Below, one piece after another: positions 53,792 to 62,956 of a stretch of 64,000 bases of DNA. The first letter of the stretch is position 1. The number at the start of each line of letters is the position of its first letter. The notes under the pieces were generated by a model that was not told the DNA's origin, did no database searches, and saw only the letters and a list, made by a program, of their open reading frames with translations. This stretch comes from Phoma sp. XZ068 (Eukaryota > Ascomycota > Dothideomycetes > Pleosporales > Didymellaceae), in assembly GCA_004835665.1 (NCBI GenBank), contig RBKR01000002.1, positions 310,001 to 374,000 on the forward strand, given 5' to 3'. Made by a program: the position numbers and the translations under genes.

Positions 53792-55115
53792 ATGGCAATC
53801 GCGAAGGAGTCACCGAAGGAGGAACCACTCCCCATCGTAATAGCCGGCGGCGGATGTGTAGGCCTCTTGCTCGCACTCCTCCTCGCGGAAACATCCATAA
53901 CAAATCGCACCCTCGTCATTGAGCCGCAAAACCCAGACCCAACATCGACCCGCGCAATGGCCCACCAACCGCCCACATTTCCCCTCTTTGCACAAGTTCC
54001 CGGCCTTCTCCCTGAACTCATTGCCACTGGCAGTCTCAGCTCCGGTCTGTGTTTCCGCACGAGTGTGAAGAATAGGAGTAGAGTGATTGCGAGTAAAACA
54101 TTTGACAATGAGGGCGAGGGCATGAAGGGGAAGGGACAGCTACTTTTGCCGCAGGGCAAGTTCCAAAGAGTGCTTATGGGGCGGTTGGAGAAGGCTGGGA
54201 GCAAAGCAGAGGTCAGGTTGGGATGGAGTGTGGAGGGTTTTACACAGTCCGACTCTGGAGTGACCGTCAACATTGTGTCGTCGACGGGACAGACCGAGTG
54301 CATCGATGCTGCATACTTGGTCGGCGCAGATGGTGCACACTCAGCAGTGAGGAAATGCATGGGCGTGGGCCTGGAAGGCGAGACGTTGGACAAGCAGCTC
54401 GTAGCTACGGATCTGAGGTTCCCGTTCAAACAGCACGGCTTCTTCGACGCAAATTTCATCATTGACCCCGAGAACTACGGACTCATAGGTCGCATTGATA
54501 ACGACGGGTTATGGCGCGTGAGCTACGGCGTACCAGACAGTCAGACCGAAAACGAGATCAAAAACGGCGTGCATGACAAACTCCGAGCCATTCTCCCAAA
54601 CAACGGCAAGAACTCCAACGGCGACGATGCCTTCGAAGTCGTGAGAATCGCACCCTACCGCGCACAACAGAGATGCGCCTCCACACTCATGCAAGGCCGC
54701 GTTCTCCTCGTCGGCGACGCTGCACACCGTACGTCACCGCATACAATCGCACGCCCTTCAAGCCATCCTTGCTAACGCATACCCAGTCACAAACCCCTAC
54801 GCGGGCCTCGGCCTCGCCTCAGGCATCGCAGACGCCGATTCCCTCGCGCCAGTGCTGACACGCATCCTCTCCGGTAACGCATCCAACGCCTCGCAACTCC
54901 TCGCATCCTGGTCCGACGCACGGCGACAGAAGTTCTTCGATGTCGTCGACAAGCCGAGTCGCATGGCGTATATGCGAGTGAGGAATAAGGTGGACACGGA
55001 GGAGGATGTGAAGGCGTTGTTGGAGCGGGATCCGATGGTGGGCGCGCTGAAGAGGGGGATGCCTGTTATGCCGCCGAGTTTGCGGACTGTGGGGGAGGAG
55101 TTGGAGGGGTGGTGA
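53792..55115 (+). CDS. FAD-dependent monooxygenase (PHBH fold), 421 aa
   Basis: Flavin hydroxylases of the p-hydroxybenzoate hydroxylase fold oxidise aromatic or related substrates with NAD(P)H and O2. Exon 1 (53792-54728) and exon 2 (54787-55115) join within GDAAHLTNP, restoring the family's FAD-ribityl motif. The N-terminal dinucleotide fold has IVIAGGGCVGLLLALLL (GXGXXG-equivalent 19-24), the middle has YLVGADGAHSAVR, and the second FAD motif is LLVGDAAH (305-312) followed by YAGLGLASGIADADSLAPVL. At 421 aa it lacks the C-terminal thioredoxin-like domain of phenol hydroxylases. No signal peptide or membrane tail. The start MAIAKESPKEE is chosen because the fold begins directly after it. 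The substrate is unknown, and no biosynthetic neighbours are present. Confidence 0.9.
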
Positions 55116-55575
55116 GGTGGTGGAATAAGGGACCTGGGGAGGGAAGGTATTGGGTAGTAGATGAACTTCTGGGAAATTTACGTTTCAGCAAGCACTAAAT
55201 ATCATCCTCGTTAACGAGACTTTTCCCTGCCTGACTCCCTCTCTCCTCTAGCTCGACTTTTTGTCAGCCTGATTTATCGCAATGATATGATCTCTTGAAA
55301 TGTCGCTCCTGTAGCCCTGATATAGTAAGATTGATGTGAAGAATGCAGCTTGTCTTAACCTAAACGAATGAACTGCAGAGTTGAAGCGCGGGCTTGGAGA
55401 AGTATGTTGAATTTCTACTAACACAATGCCGACGATCTAGTCGTTGCTGCGGGCCAAACATGCCTCGTCACTGTCACATGTGCAAACACCGGCCACCTCA
55501 CCATGCAAAGTCTCAACATCCACCAACTCCTGATCCCACAACACCGCTTAACTGTCGGCCAACGCAGACATCCAA
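55116..55575. other. Convergent intergenic region
   Basis: This contains the 3' flanks of the convergent monooxygenase and methionyl-tRNA synthetase genes. It is moderately AT-rich, with no ORF or repeat of note. Confidence 0.5.
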
Positions 55576-57589
55576 TTAAGATGTCTGGAGGGTAACTTGC
55601 TCGACACCACTGGCGATGGCGTCCTCGGCCTTCTGGTCGGCCGGTCCATCTTTGCCCTTCTCAGCAGCTTCGACACCCTCGGCCTTGCCCGCAGCCTTCT
55701 TCGCCTTCTTCCTCTCCTTGTCAGCCTTCTTTGCGGCGGCCTTCTTGGCCTTCTCCTCCTTCGCCTTGCGTGCCTCCTCACCACCGAACTGCTCGCGCCA
55801 CTCCTGCTCCTTCTCGGGCTTGATCTGGGAGAACAAGTAGGCGGCCTTGCCGATCTTGTGATTGATGGGAAGGGACTTGGCTTCCCAGTTATCGGGGATA
55901 ATGAGGAATTCGGCGTTGAGCTGGTTGAGGATGTTCTTGGTTGTGTCGGGCCTACAACCATGTCAGTACATCACATGCACATATTTGATACAACTTCAAA
56001 ACTTACATGTACGGCTCGATCAAGCTAGCCAGAAGATGGATGTGGCTCAAAGCCAAACCAACGACTGCAGCGCATCGCTCGGGCTCGGTTGTGGCGAGGT
56101 TATTGTCGAGTCTGTTGTCTTGCAGCAGCTGGTTACCCAAGCTGGACAGGTGCAGCGCTGTGCTCAATGCCGCACGAATCTTGACATCGTCGAGCTCCTC
56201 AATGTACCTCTTCAGCAACTCATTGACCTTCTTCTTGTGCGCAACAAAGTAGTCGTCCTCGAACTTTGTGTAGTCGGGCACAACCGAATCGTAGATCTTT
56301 GAGTTGACGAACTTGATGACACGGTTCACGAAGTTGCCCAGGTTCTTCAGCAGCTCGTTGTTGTTTCCTGCAATGAAGCTGTCCCACTCGAATTCCGAGT
56401 CTCCGGTTTCCGGTCGATGCGAAAGCAGGTAGTAACGCCAGACGTCAGATGGGATACCAGTCTCCTTTGCGTTGTTGCCGAAGACACCGATGTTTCTCGA
56501 CTTGGAAAACTTGCCCTTTTCGTAATTCAGGTACTCGGTTGTGGAGATGGTGTTGAGCATGGTCCACTTGTCCTTGGTGCCGATCTGGGAGCAAGGGAAA
56601 ACGACAGTGTGGAAGGGCACATTGTCCTTGCCCATGAACTGGTACAGCTTGACGTTCTCAGGGTTCTTCCACCACTTCTCCCACTCATCGGTGTATGTTG
56701 CTGTGATCGAGAGGTAACCGATGCAGGCGTCGAACCACACGTACATGACCTTCTCCTCGTAGCCCTGCCAACTGGTTAGCCCGTTAAAGACCCATGTCCT
56801 CGACTAACTTACCTCAAGTGGTACTGCAGTTCCCCACTTCAGGTCACGCGTGATACCTCGTGCGCGCAGACCCTCCTTGAGCCATGAGGCTGTGATCTGC
56901 ACACCGTTGGAGCTCCAGTTGCCCTCTGTGCTCGACTTCTTGAACCACTCCTCTTCCTGCGGTTGCAGCTTGTCCAAGCAGAGGTAGATGTGCTTGGTGT
57001 CGCGCGGTACCGGTGTAGCTCCATCGAGCTTGCAGCGGGGGTTCTTCAATTCAAGAGGGTCGAGCAGGTGGCCGCACTTGTCACACTGGTCGCCCCGCGC
57101 ATCTTCGTAATTGCACAGTGGGCATGTGCCCTCGACGAATCGATCCGCCAAAAAGCTCTTGTGTGTCTCGCAGTACGGCTGCTTTTTGGTCTGCTCTTCG
57201 AGATACCCGTTCTTGTAAAGTTTTGTGAAGATGTCCTGCGCAATGTCGGTTTGTTGCTGTGTAGGTGTGCGGCCGAAGTGGTCGAAGCTGATGTTGAACC
57301 ACTTGTAGACTTCCGAGTGCAGCGCGAAGTACTTGTCGCAAAGCTCCTGTGGTGTGCACTTCTCTTCAATCGCCTTCGTCTCGGTTGCTGTGCCGTACTC
57401 GTCAGTTCCGCAGACGTAGAGAGTGTTGTAGCCTCGTGCGCGGGAGAAACGGGCGAAGACATCGGCAGACAGAACACTGCCGATGATGTTGCCCAGATGG
57501 GGGACGTTGTTGACGTAGGGCAGGGCGCTCGTAATGAGCACGTTGCGCTCGCCCTCAACGGGGAGGACAATATTCTTTGCTTCGCTCAT
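55576..57589 (-). CDS. MES1: Methionyl-tRNA synthetase, cytosolic
   Basis: Class I synthetase that charges tRNA-Met for cytosolic translation. Three exons (57589-56813, 56764-56007, 55951-55576) encode 636 aa. The HIGH-equivalent is HLGN (31-34), the Cys4 zinc-binding knuckle has C156, C159, C169 and C172 (CPLCN...CDKC), and the KMSKS-equivalent is KFSKS (344-348). The anticodon-binding helical domain follows (about 390-545). The C terminus is a highly basic Lys/Ala/Glu helix ([20 protein letters not shown]) in place of the N-terminal Arc1-binding domain of the yeast enzyme; it may help tRNA binding (inference). The absence of a presequence ([16 protein letters not shown]) and the eukaryotic-type zinc knuckle point to the cytosolic form. 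The joins are in frame and consistent with the family. Confidence 0.95.
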
Positions 57590-58367
57590 GGGATAGCTTC
57601 TGGGGTTGATATCAGCTGGATGCTGGCAAATCGGGGGTTTGTGCGCGGCTGCCAGGCTTTGATTCTTACCTTCGGTGTATATCTAAGGTTATTCTGGAGA
57701 GAGTCTACGCTGAAAACCAATACTACAGCTCAATGGTCTATATGCAGCCCGTCCTCTGTGTCGTTGTAGTGACTCAAGAAGCTCCAAACATTCGCACGAG
57801 ACCGGACTTGCCCCTCCAAACCCCGCCGATTCGTGCAATGCGCACCAGCCACAGCGCCACAGCGCCACATCACGTCAATCTGCTATCTACCTTATGATTT
57901 CCAACGCATTTAAGCTGTGGCATCAGTGACTGAGACCAGATAAATTGCTTTTCTATTTACATTAGTTCAAATCAACTGTTTGACTCATAATTGTAATGAA
58001 AGAATTTATTCTCTACATTTTGATTCGTCAGCTAGATTGACTCAATTGTGGTCCGGAAAACTTCGAATTTGTGTCGAGTATTACCCAAGAACATCTAGAG
58101 TCAAGAATAAACAGTTGCATAGAACTTGATCGCAAAGCATTCAAGATATCGTTTCAATAGACCGTTCTTCGACTGCAGCAATCATACTGCATCTGAGCAG
58201 CAGTGGAACCAGCACATTAGAGGGAGGATTGCATTTCGGAAACATCGATCGACATAGATCAAGCACAGCCTCAAGTGTATCATACTCTCGCGACTGAAAG
58301 AGACGGAAAGATCAAAACCAGAGTTCTTGGAGTCAGAGTCTAACACCAGCACAAACCGACAACGACC
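57590..58367. other. Divergent promoter region, MES1 and LTO1
   Basis: The two genes diverge, so this region holds both promoters. The central part (about 57890-58110) is AT-rich. A TATTTACATTAGTT patch near 57953 and short AT tracts could be promoter elements, but I cannot assign one confidently. Confidence 0.5.
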
Positions 58368-59027
58368 ATGGTTCCCCAGCACGACGACCCTTTCGATGAC
58401 CTCCTCACCCTAGAAGACACGCTCTACACCACAGCCCACGATCAAGGCGTAGCAGACGGCGCAAGAGCCGGAAGAATCGAAGGCCGCATCTTCGGTCTGG
58501 AAAAAGGCTTTGAGAAATTCGCTGCCCTGGGCGAACTTCACGGCCGAGGCGCAGTCTGGGGCTCACGCATGAACCTTCCCCCAAAGTCAACCGCAACATC
58601 CACATCCACATCGACATCACCAGCAACCACACTAAACAACGAGACACAAGAAACGGCTCTCTCACCAACACCAGTACCCACAACCACCCCCCTCCCACCC
58701 ATCAAAACCCCCTCCTCCAGACTCCACTCCAACATCTCCCTCCTCTACCACCTCACCGACCCCCCCACATTCAGCACATCCAACACCGAATCCGACGTCG
58801 CCGACTTCGACGACCGCTTCAAACGCGCCGGCGCCAAAGCAAAAGTAATCGAGCGCATCATCGGCGAGACGACAGCCACGAGCGCGGACTCAAAGTCGCC
58901 TGAGTGGGGTAATGCTTCGGGGAAGGGGAAGAGTGTGAGGCTGGAAGGTGAGGGGGGTGGAAAGAAGGGTGGTAGGAAGGGTGATGATAGTATGGAGGAT
59001 TTTGGGGGGTCGAGGTTGATTGGTTGA
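58368..59027 (+). CDS. LTO1: Lto1-like deca-GX3 protein (Yae1/Lto1 family)
   Basis: In yeast Lto1 partners Yae1 as an adaptor that delivers the ABC protein Rli1 (ABCE1) to the cytosolic iron-sulfur targeting complex. The 219-aa single-exon product has the family hallmark near its N terminus: glycines at every fourth residue from G27 to G59 (G27, 31, 35, 39, 43, 47, 55, 59; F51 breaks the series), preceded by DPFDDLLTLEDTLY. The rest is a long Ser/Thr/Pro-rich and then Gly/Lys-rich low-complexity part containing one ordered stretch, FDDRFKRAGAKAKVIERIIGE. Yeast Lto1 is about 160 aa and ends in a functionally important Trp; this protein ends RLIG, and its stop codon lies inside a short GGTTGATT repeat. 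Family assignment rests on the GX3 array. Confidence 0.85.
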   Translation: MVPQHDDPFDDLLTLEDTLYTTAHDQGVADGARAGRIEGRIFGLEKGFEKFAALGELHGRGAVWGSRMNLPPKSTATSTSTSTSPATTLNNETQETALSPTPVPTTTPLPPIKTPSSRLHSNISLLYHLTDPPTFSTSNTESDVADFDDRFKRAGAKAKVIERIIGETTATSADSKSPEWGNASGKGKSVRLEGEGGGKKGGRKGDDSMEDFGGSRLIG

Positions 59028-59038
59028 TTGGTTGGGTT
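59014..59038 (+). repeat. GGTTGATT tandem repeat spanning the LTO1 stop
   Basis: Two exact GGTTGATT units are followed by a partial GGTTGGGTTGAG copy. The stop codon of the LTO1-like gene lies within the second unit. Gain or loss of one 8-base unit would shift the frame and change the C terminus. Confidence 0.8.
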
Positions 59039-59651
59039 GAGGGCATGCGGGATTCGTTATGATCCAAAGTTGAGACTGCTCAGAGCTGGGTCGTGCGTGT
59101 GCAGGCAGGTGCGTGACACGATTGCGACTGCAATTCTACACACGACATCGAACCACTCGTATGATGTGTGGGGCTGTGTGGTCTGATCGCTGCGTCGATA
59201 GGGAAGGAACGATGGCATCTAACACCAACAAACACGAGCCAAATTACAACAGAATGAAAGCGCCATCTTGGTGTATTACTTTCTTCACTACACTATCCCG
59301 AGGGAGCCAGGGTATTAACCAGTTAAACCCAGGCCCAAGCCAACCACTACACCAGGCTAGAACATAAGAGATCAAGAAGGCCAAGAAGCTCATCGAAACT
59401 AAAAAGGATATTGAGAAAAGTGTTAAAGTGAAGTCTGGTGAACATAATGCCCCTCGCTGCTCCCCCGGGTTTTGGTGCTAGGCGTGCACTGGTATCAAAA
59501 CATGTCGAAAACTCCCGGACATGCACATCTGCGCTGCGTCTCCCACCCCACCCTAGACATCAATGATGGGCGCGGGCCGTTCCATGCGAGGCGGGGGTGG
59601 ACCGCCCTTCATCCCAGGAAGGCTGTCAACGCGGCTGTGATTCGGCAACTC
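59028..59651. other. Convergent spacer with possible element remnant
   Basis: Between the convergent LTO1 and CDC10 genes. Around 59300-59362 the minus strand shows a tRNA-like string (TGGTGTAGTGGTTGG with flanking AGCC/GGCT pairing), and directly beside it, at about 59370-59480 on the plus strand, a Lys-rich frame (KKAKKLIETKKDIEKSVK) looks like a fragment of a coding sequence with no start. This could be a relic of a mobile element. Confidence 0.35.
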
Positions 59652-60821
59652 CTAGTAACCGTTCATAGTCATGCGCTGACTGTTCCTGCTAAGCTCGCGG
59701 TCGGCGGATGGGGAGATGGGGCGAGACGAGTGGCCGCCCACAGCGGAGCTCTCCTTGAGGGCAAGCAGCTGCTTGGCGCGGAAGGACTCGTAGTGGATCT
59801 GGGCGGTGGTCTCGATGAGATCCTGGAGGTGCGTGCGTGTGAGGAAGTTACGGAGGTAGACGAACTCGCAGTGGTTCTCGTCCTCGACTGTGACGCGTTA
59901 GCATGTGACCTGTGTGATTTGACGCGTGGACAAACCATTGATGACACCCCACTTGGTCTGGCGGCCACGAACGTTCTGTCCGTTGACGACAACAGTCTTC
60001 TCGGAACCGATGACCGCGAAGGGGATAAGGTCCTATGAAATGTCAGTTATACGATAATTTTCGTTCTGGGCCGGAATCTGCGCACCTTGATCTGGTTCTT
60101 GTGGGCAATCTCGTCCTGGTCGTCCTCCTCGTTCTCGTAGGGGTACATGCGCAGGTTGTGGAACTGGAACTCGGCCTTTATCCTCTCCTTGAATGCGGCA
60201 CGCTCCTCGAGGGTCAGGCTGTCCGCCTTGGCAATGACAGGCACGACGTTCACGAACTCGCTAAGCTTCTTCAACACGACAATGTCAATGGGCTTCAGGG
60301 CGTGGCCGGAGGGCTGGATGAAGAACAAGCAGCAGTGGATGCGTGTGTCCTGGAGGTAGCGCTCACGCTGGGCGGTGAGCTCCTTGCGCAGGTAGGCGCT
60401 GTGCTGGTCCTTGATGTACTTGACGATGGGGTCCCAGCAGCGCTCGTTGTTGATCAGGTCGCCATAACCGGGGGTGTCGACGATGTTCAGGCGCAGACGC
60501 ACGCCGTTCTCCTCGATGGTGTGAGAGACGGGATGGATGGTGGTGGTTGTGCGGGGCTCCTCGTCGGGGTAGAGGCGACCCTTGCTGTCAATCAAGTGCG
60601 ACGCGAAGATGGTGTTGATGAGCGTCGACTTTCCGAGACCTGTCTGGCCTGCAGACGCATTAGCTGGCTGCACGTGCTCACGGCGCCGAGTTGAGCTCAC
60701 CAACGCAGATGACATTGAACTGGAACCCCCGCTTCACCGACTTCTTCTCGATCTGCTTGGTGATGCTGTCGAAACCGACGTAGCTGTCAGGGAAGATGGA
60801 CTGCAGAGGTGCGGCAGCCAT
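59652..60821 (-). CDS. CDC10: Septin Cdc10/AspD
   Basis: Septins are GTP-binding proteins that form filaments at septa and hyphal branches; Cdc10 is the central, coiled-coil-free subunit. Four exons (60821-60701, 60648-60086, 60032-59936, 59887-59652) encode 338 aa. The N terminus matches Cdc10 (SYVGFDSITKQIEKK). The GTPase motifs are G1 GQTGLGKS (41-48, spanning intron 1), G3 DTPG (98-101) and G4 AKAD after VVPVI. The septin-unique region includes FVYLRNFLTRTHLQDLIETT near the C terminus. The protein then ends in a short Ser-rich tail without coiled coil, closing RMTMNGY, as expected for Cdc10. Each intron is about 48-54 bases. It is divergent from bL32m. Confidence 0.95.
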
Positions 60822-61124
60822 TGCGGGCGATGTGGGCCTCGTGGGCGGGTCTGGCGGTGAAAGGAGCTGCGGGTGGGTGGTGTGGGCGTGGTGAGGGTGT
60901 TGGCACGACGGGACGGAGTCTGGGAAGTAAATAAGGCAGGGACGTTGCGCTGGCGACTTTGTCGCGGAGTCGCAGGGTAGGGAAAGGGGCAAGCGAAATC
61001 GCGCTAGCGACCGGCATGGTAAGTGCGGACCGGCGCTCGGGCTGGGGTGCATTTTATTCTCCATCACCATCACCATCGAGCGCGTCCCGAGCCCGCACCG
61101 CCCGTCCCACCGCACATCCTCACC
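60822..61124. promoter_or_regulatory. Bidirectional promoter between CDC10 and bL32m
   Basis: Only 303 bases separate the two start codons, so the promoters overlap. The region is GC-rich and includes two copies of a GCGCTRGCGA decamer (60947-60956 and 61001-61010) and a CATCACCATCACCATC tract near 61065 just before the bL32m leader. No TATA box is evident, as usual for housekeeping genes. Confidence 0.55.
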
Positions 61125-61728
61125 ATGGCGCTCGCCCGACCGCTGCCCCCGCTGTGGCAGACGCTGCTGCCCGGCCTCAGCGGCCTCAATGGCCCCCTGC
61201 GCCCCGTCCTGAACCTGCCGTTCCTGCAGCGCCTGGCCCAGTCGACACCCTTCGCTGCACTCGCCATACCGTCGCTGTCGCTGCCGTCGTTCCCTTCGCT
61301 GGGCGAGATTTGGGATGGCGTCCTCAAGGCAGTGCCCAAGAAGAAGACATCGTACATGAAGAAGCGCACACGATTCATGGCGGGCAAGGGCATTCAGGAC
61401 ATCACATCACTGAACAAGTGCTCGGCATGTGGGCGGACAAAACGCGCGCACATCCTGTGCCCGTACTGTGTTGATGGTAAGACGCGGCGTTGGATTGTAG
61501 ATTGCGCGTAGGTCTAACGTTACTGCAGCCATCAAGAACAACATCTTCCGCCAGCTTAACTGGTCAATCAGGCGACCAACTGAGAAGCAGAGCAAGCAAT
61601 TGGCGCGCGAGAAGCGCGAGTACAAGCAGAAGAACCGAACCATGGAGGCGGATCCTCGGGAAGAGAAGAAGAAGGAGATCATCAAGCACACCGGCTGGAC
61701 CTTCAGCAAAGCTGAGCAGAGACGGTGA
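61125..61728 (+). CDS. MRPL32: Mitochondrial large-subunit ribosomal protein bL32m
   Basis: bL32m is a zinc-ribbon protein of the mitochondrial 54S subunit; in yeast it is matured by the m-AAA protease before ribosome assembly. Exon 1 (61125-61476) and exon 2 (61529-61728) encode 183 aa. Residues 1-70 form a Leu/Pro-rich presequence. The mature part begins around VPKKKTSYMKKRTRFM, the typical L32 start. The zinc ribbon has C99, C102, C112 and C115 (CSACGRTKRAHILCPYC). The rest is Lys/Arg-rich (REKREYKQKNRTMEAD) and ends KAEQRR. An in-frame Met 34 codons upstream would add a His-run and Pro-rich sequence, and the context CACCATGG favours 61125. Confidence 0.93.
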
Positions 61729-62125
61729 GGTGGCGGTGATTGTGTGAGCGATTCAGACTCGCCGCGAGGAACAGCGCTGGCCCGTGTGTGAGGGTATTCG
61801 AGGCAGAGATGAGCTACAGAGGATGTACAATATAGGCGCTTCGCAAGGATGGGGCATGGACGATACTGTATCATAGTTGGCGAGCATACCACAGGCGCTT
61901 TGGAGCTTTTACAATGAACAACATCACCCAAGGGTGTGCATCACGCAACAGCTTGGATGTCAATTATGGGCTGTAAAGCTCGTCATTTGTATCTGCACCA
62001 GACTGACATGCTAAATCGCTCAAGATATACTGATGTCACTTCCAAAGCAAAAAGAGGGCCATGTCCTCACGAAACATATGGCCGTCACGTGTTGCATGTA
62101 GCAGCAAAAAGCAAAAAGATCGAAT
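61729..62125. other. Intergenic region
   Basis: The bL32m 3' flank and the region 3' of tRNA-Asp. The A-rich string before the tRNA (62105-62120) reads as a T-containing tract on the transcribed strand and may be the Pol III terminator. Nothing else is seen. Confidence 0.5.
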
Positions 62126-62211
62126 CTCTCCGACGGGGAATCGAACCCCGGCCTCCTGCGAGCTGTCCTGAGGATGACAAGCAGAAATACTGACCACTAT
62201 ACTATCGAAGA
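62126..62211 (-). tRNA. tRNA-Asp(GTC) with a 14-base intron
   Basis: The minus strand forms a tRNA: acceptor stem TCTTCGA/TCGGAGA (one G-U), A box TAGTATAGTGGTCAG, and a T arm with GGTTCGATTCC. The anticodon stem TCTGC/GCAGG encloses 21 bases; removing 14 bases after TTGTCA leaves a 7-base loop with anticodon GTC. The discriminator is G, as expected for tRNA-Asp. Confidence 0.9.
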
Positions 62212-62394
62212 TATCCAACTTGTTGTTGGGAAGAGATGTGATCGATGGAAAGAAGCAGCATTAAAAGGTATATATCCCAAATTCTAAAAACCCTGCGCCC
62301 CACCACGCGGTCTTGCACATAACAACCCAAAGCTAAAGGCTTTGTCAACGATGCTCCTTTCTTCCAGCCCACGGTCTACATACTAGATTTTCGT

Positions 62395-62628
62395 CTACGT
62401 CTTCTGTAGATTCCGCTGCCGCGCGACTTGGTTCGAGATGTACGATACCCTGAAGATGCGGAACGCGAGGGACATGTAGATGATGGCGATTGCTGAGTAC
62501 AACATCGGCTTATAATACTTCATATTGCCTGCATGGCTGAGCAAATAACAGGTTTGCATATCAAGGAGAAAGATGAACAAGTAGCATTGATGTTTGTACC
62601 CCGCAAATGCGGCCTGTGATGCGTTCAT
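62395..62628 (-). CDS. Possible small membrane protein, 77 aa
   Basis: Unrecognised single-exon frame. Two hydrophobic stretches are visible (CYLFIFLLDMQTCYLL and MLYSAIAIIYMSLAFRIF), followed by a basic, Gln/Asn-rich end (SNQVARQRNLQKT). The start lies 328 bases from the divergent Rud3-like gene, so its own promoter is possible. The length and hydrophobic pattern are unusual for chance, but there is no family support. Confidence 0.35.
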   Translation of the reverse strand: MNASQAAFAGYKHQCYLFIFLLDMQTCYLLSHAGNMKYYKPMLYSAIAIIYMSLAFRIFRVSYISNQVARQRNLQKT

Positions 62629-62956
62629 GATGGTCGTTTATTTTAGACTACGGTGGCAGTAAACTAAACACAAACTCGTGTCAAGGACAAGAATAGCTCA
62701 CAAGAGCGAATAACTTTCAAGTCTGTCTAGGCACAACATCAGATGGTCTGCGGCAGGCTCGGGCTGAAGACGGAACAAGTGGCGCGTGCCGTGGCTAGTG
62801 ACGTTCTTGCGCATCTCCCGAAACCGAACTTTAGATGGGGACACGACGCGCCAAGTCAACATATCGATTGATGCTCCCTTGCCCACTGTCAATGCTTTGA
62901 TGGCCTTGTAGCTTTCCTTGCGTGTTCATTCGTTCAGTCGCATAGTAATCTACACC

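Noticed and set aside
56963..57769. 268-codon plus-strand ORF
   Set aside because: Antisense to the catalytic domain of methionyl-tRNA synthetase.
59472..60038. 188-codon plus-strand ORF
   Set aside because: Antisense to the last two septin exons.
60035..60694. 219-codon plus-strand ORF
   Set aside because: Antisense to the septin GTPase exon; Val/Leu-rich shadow.
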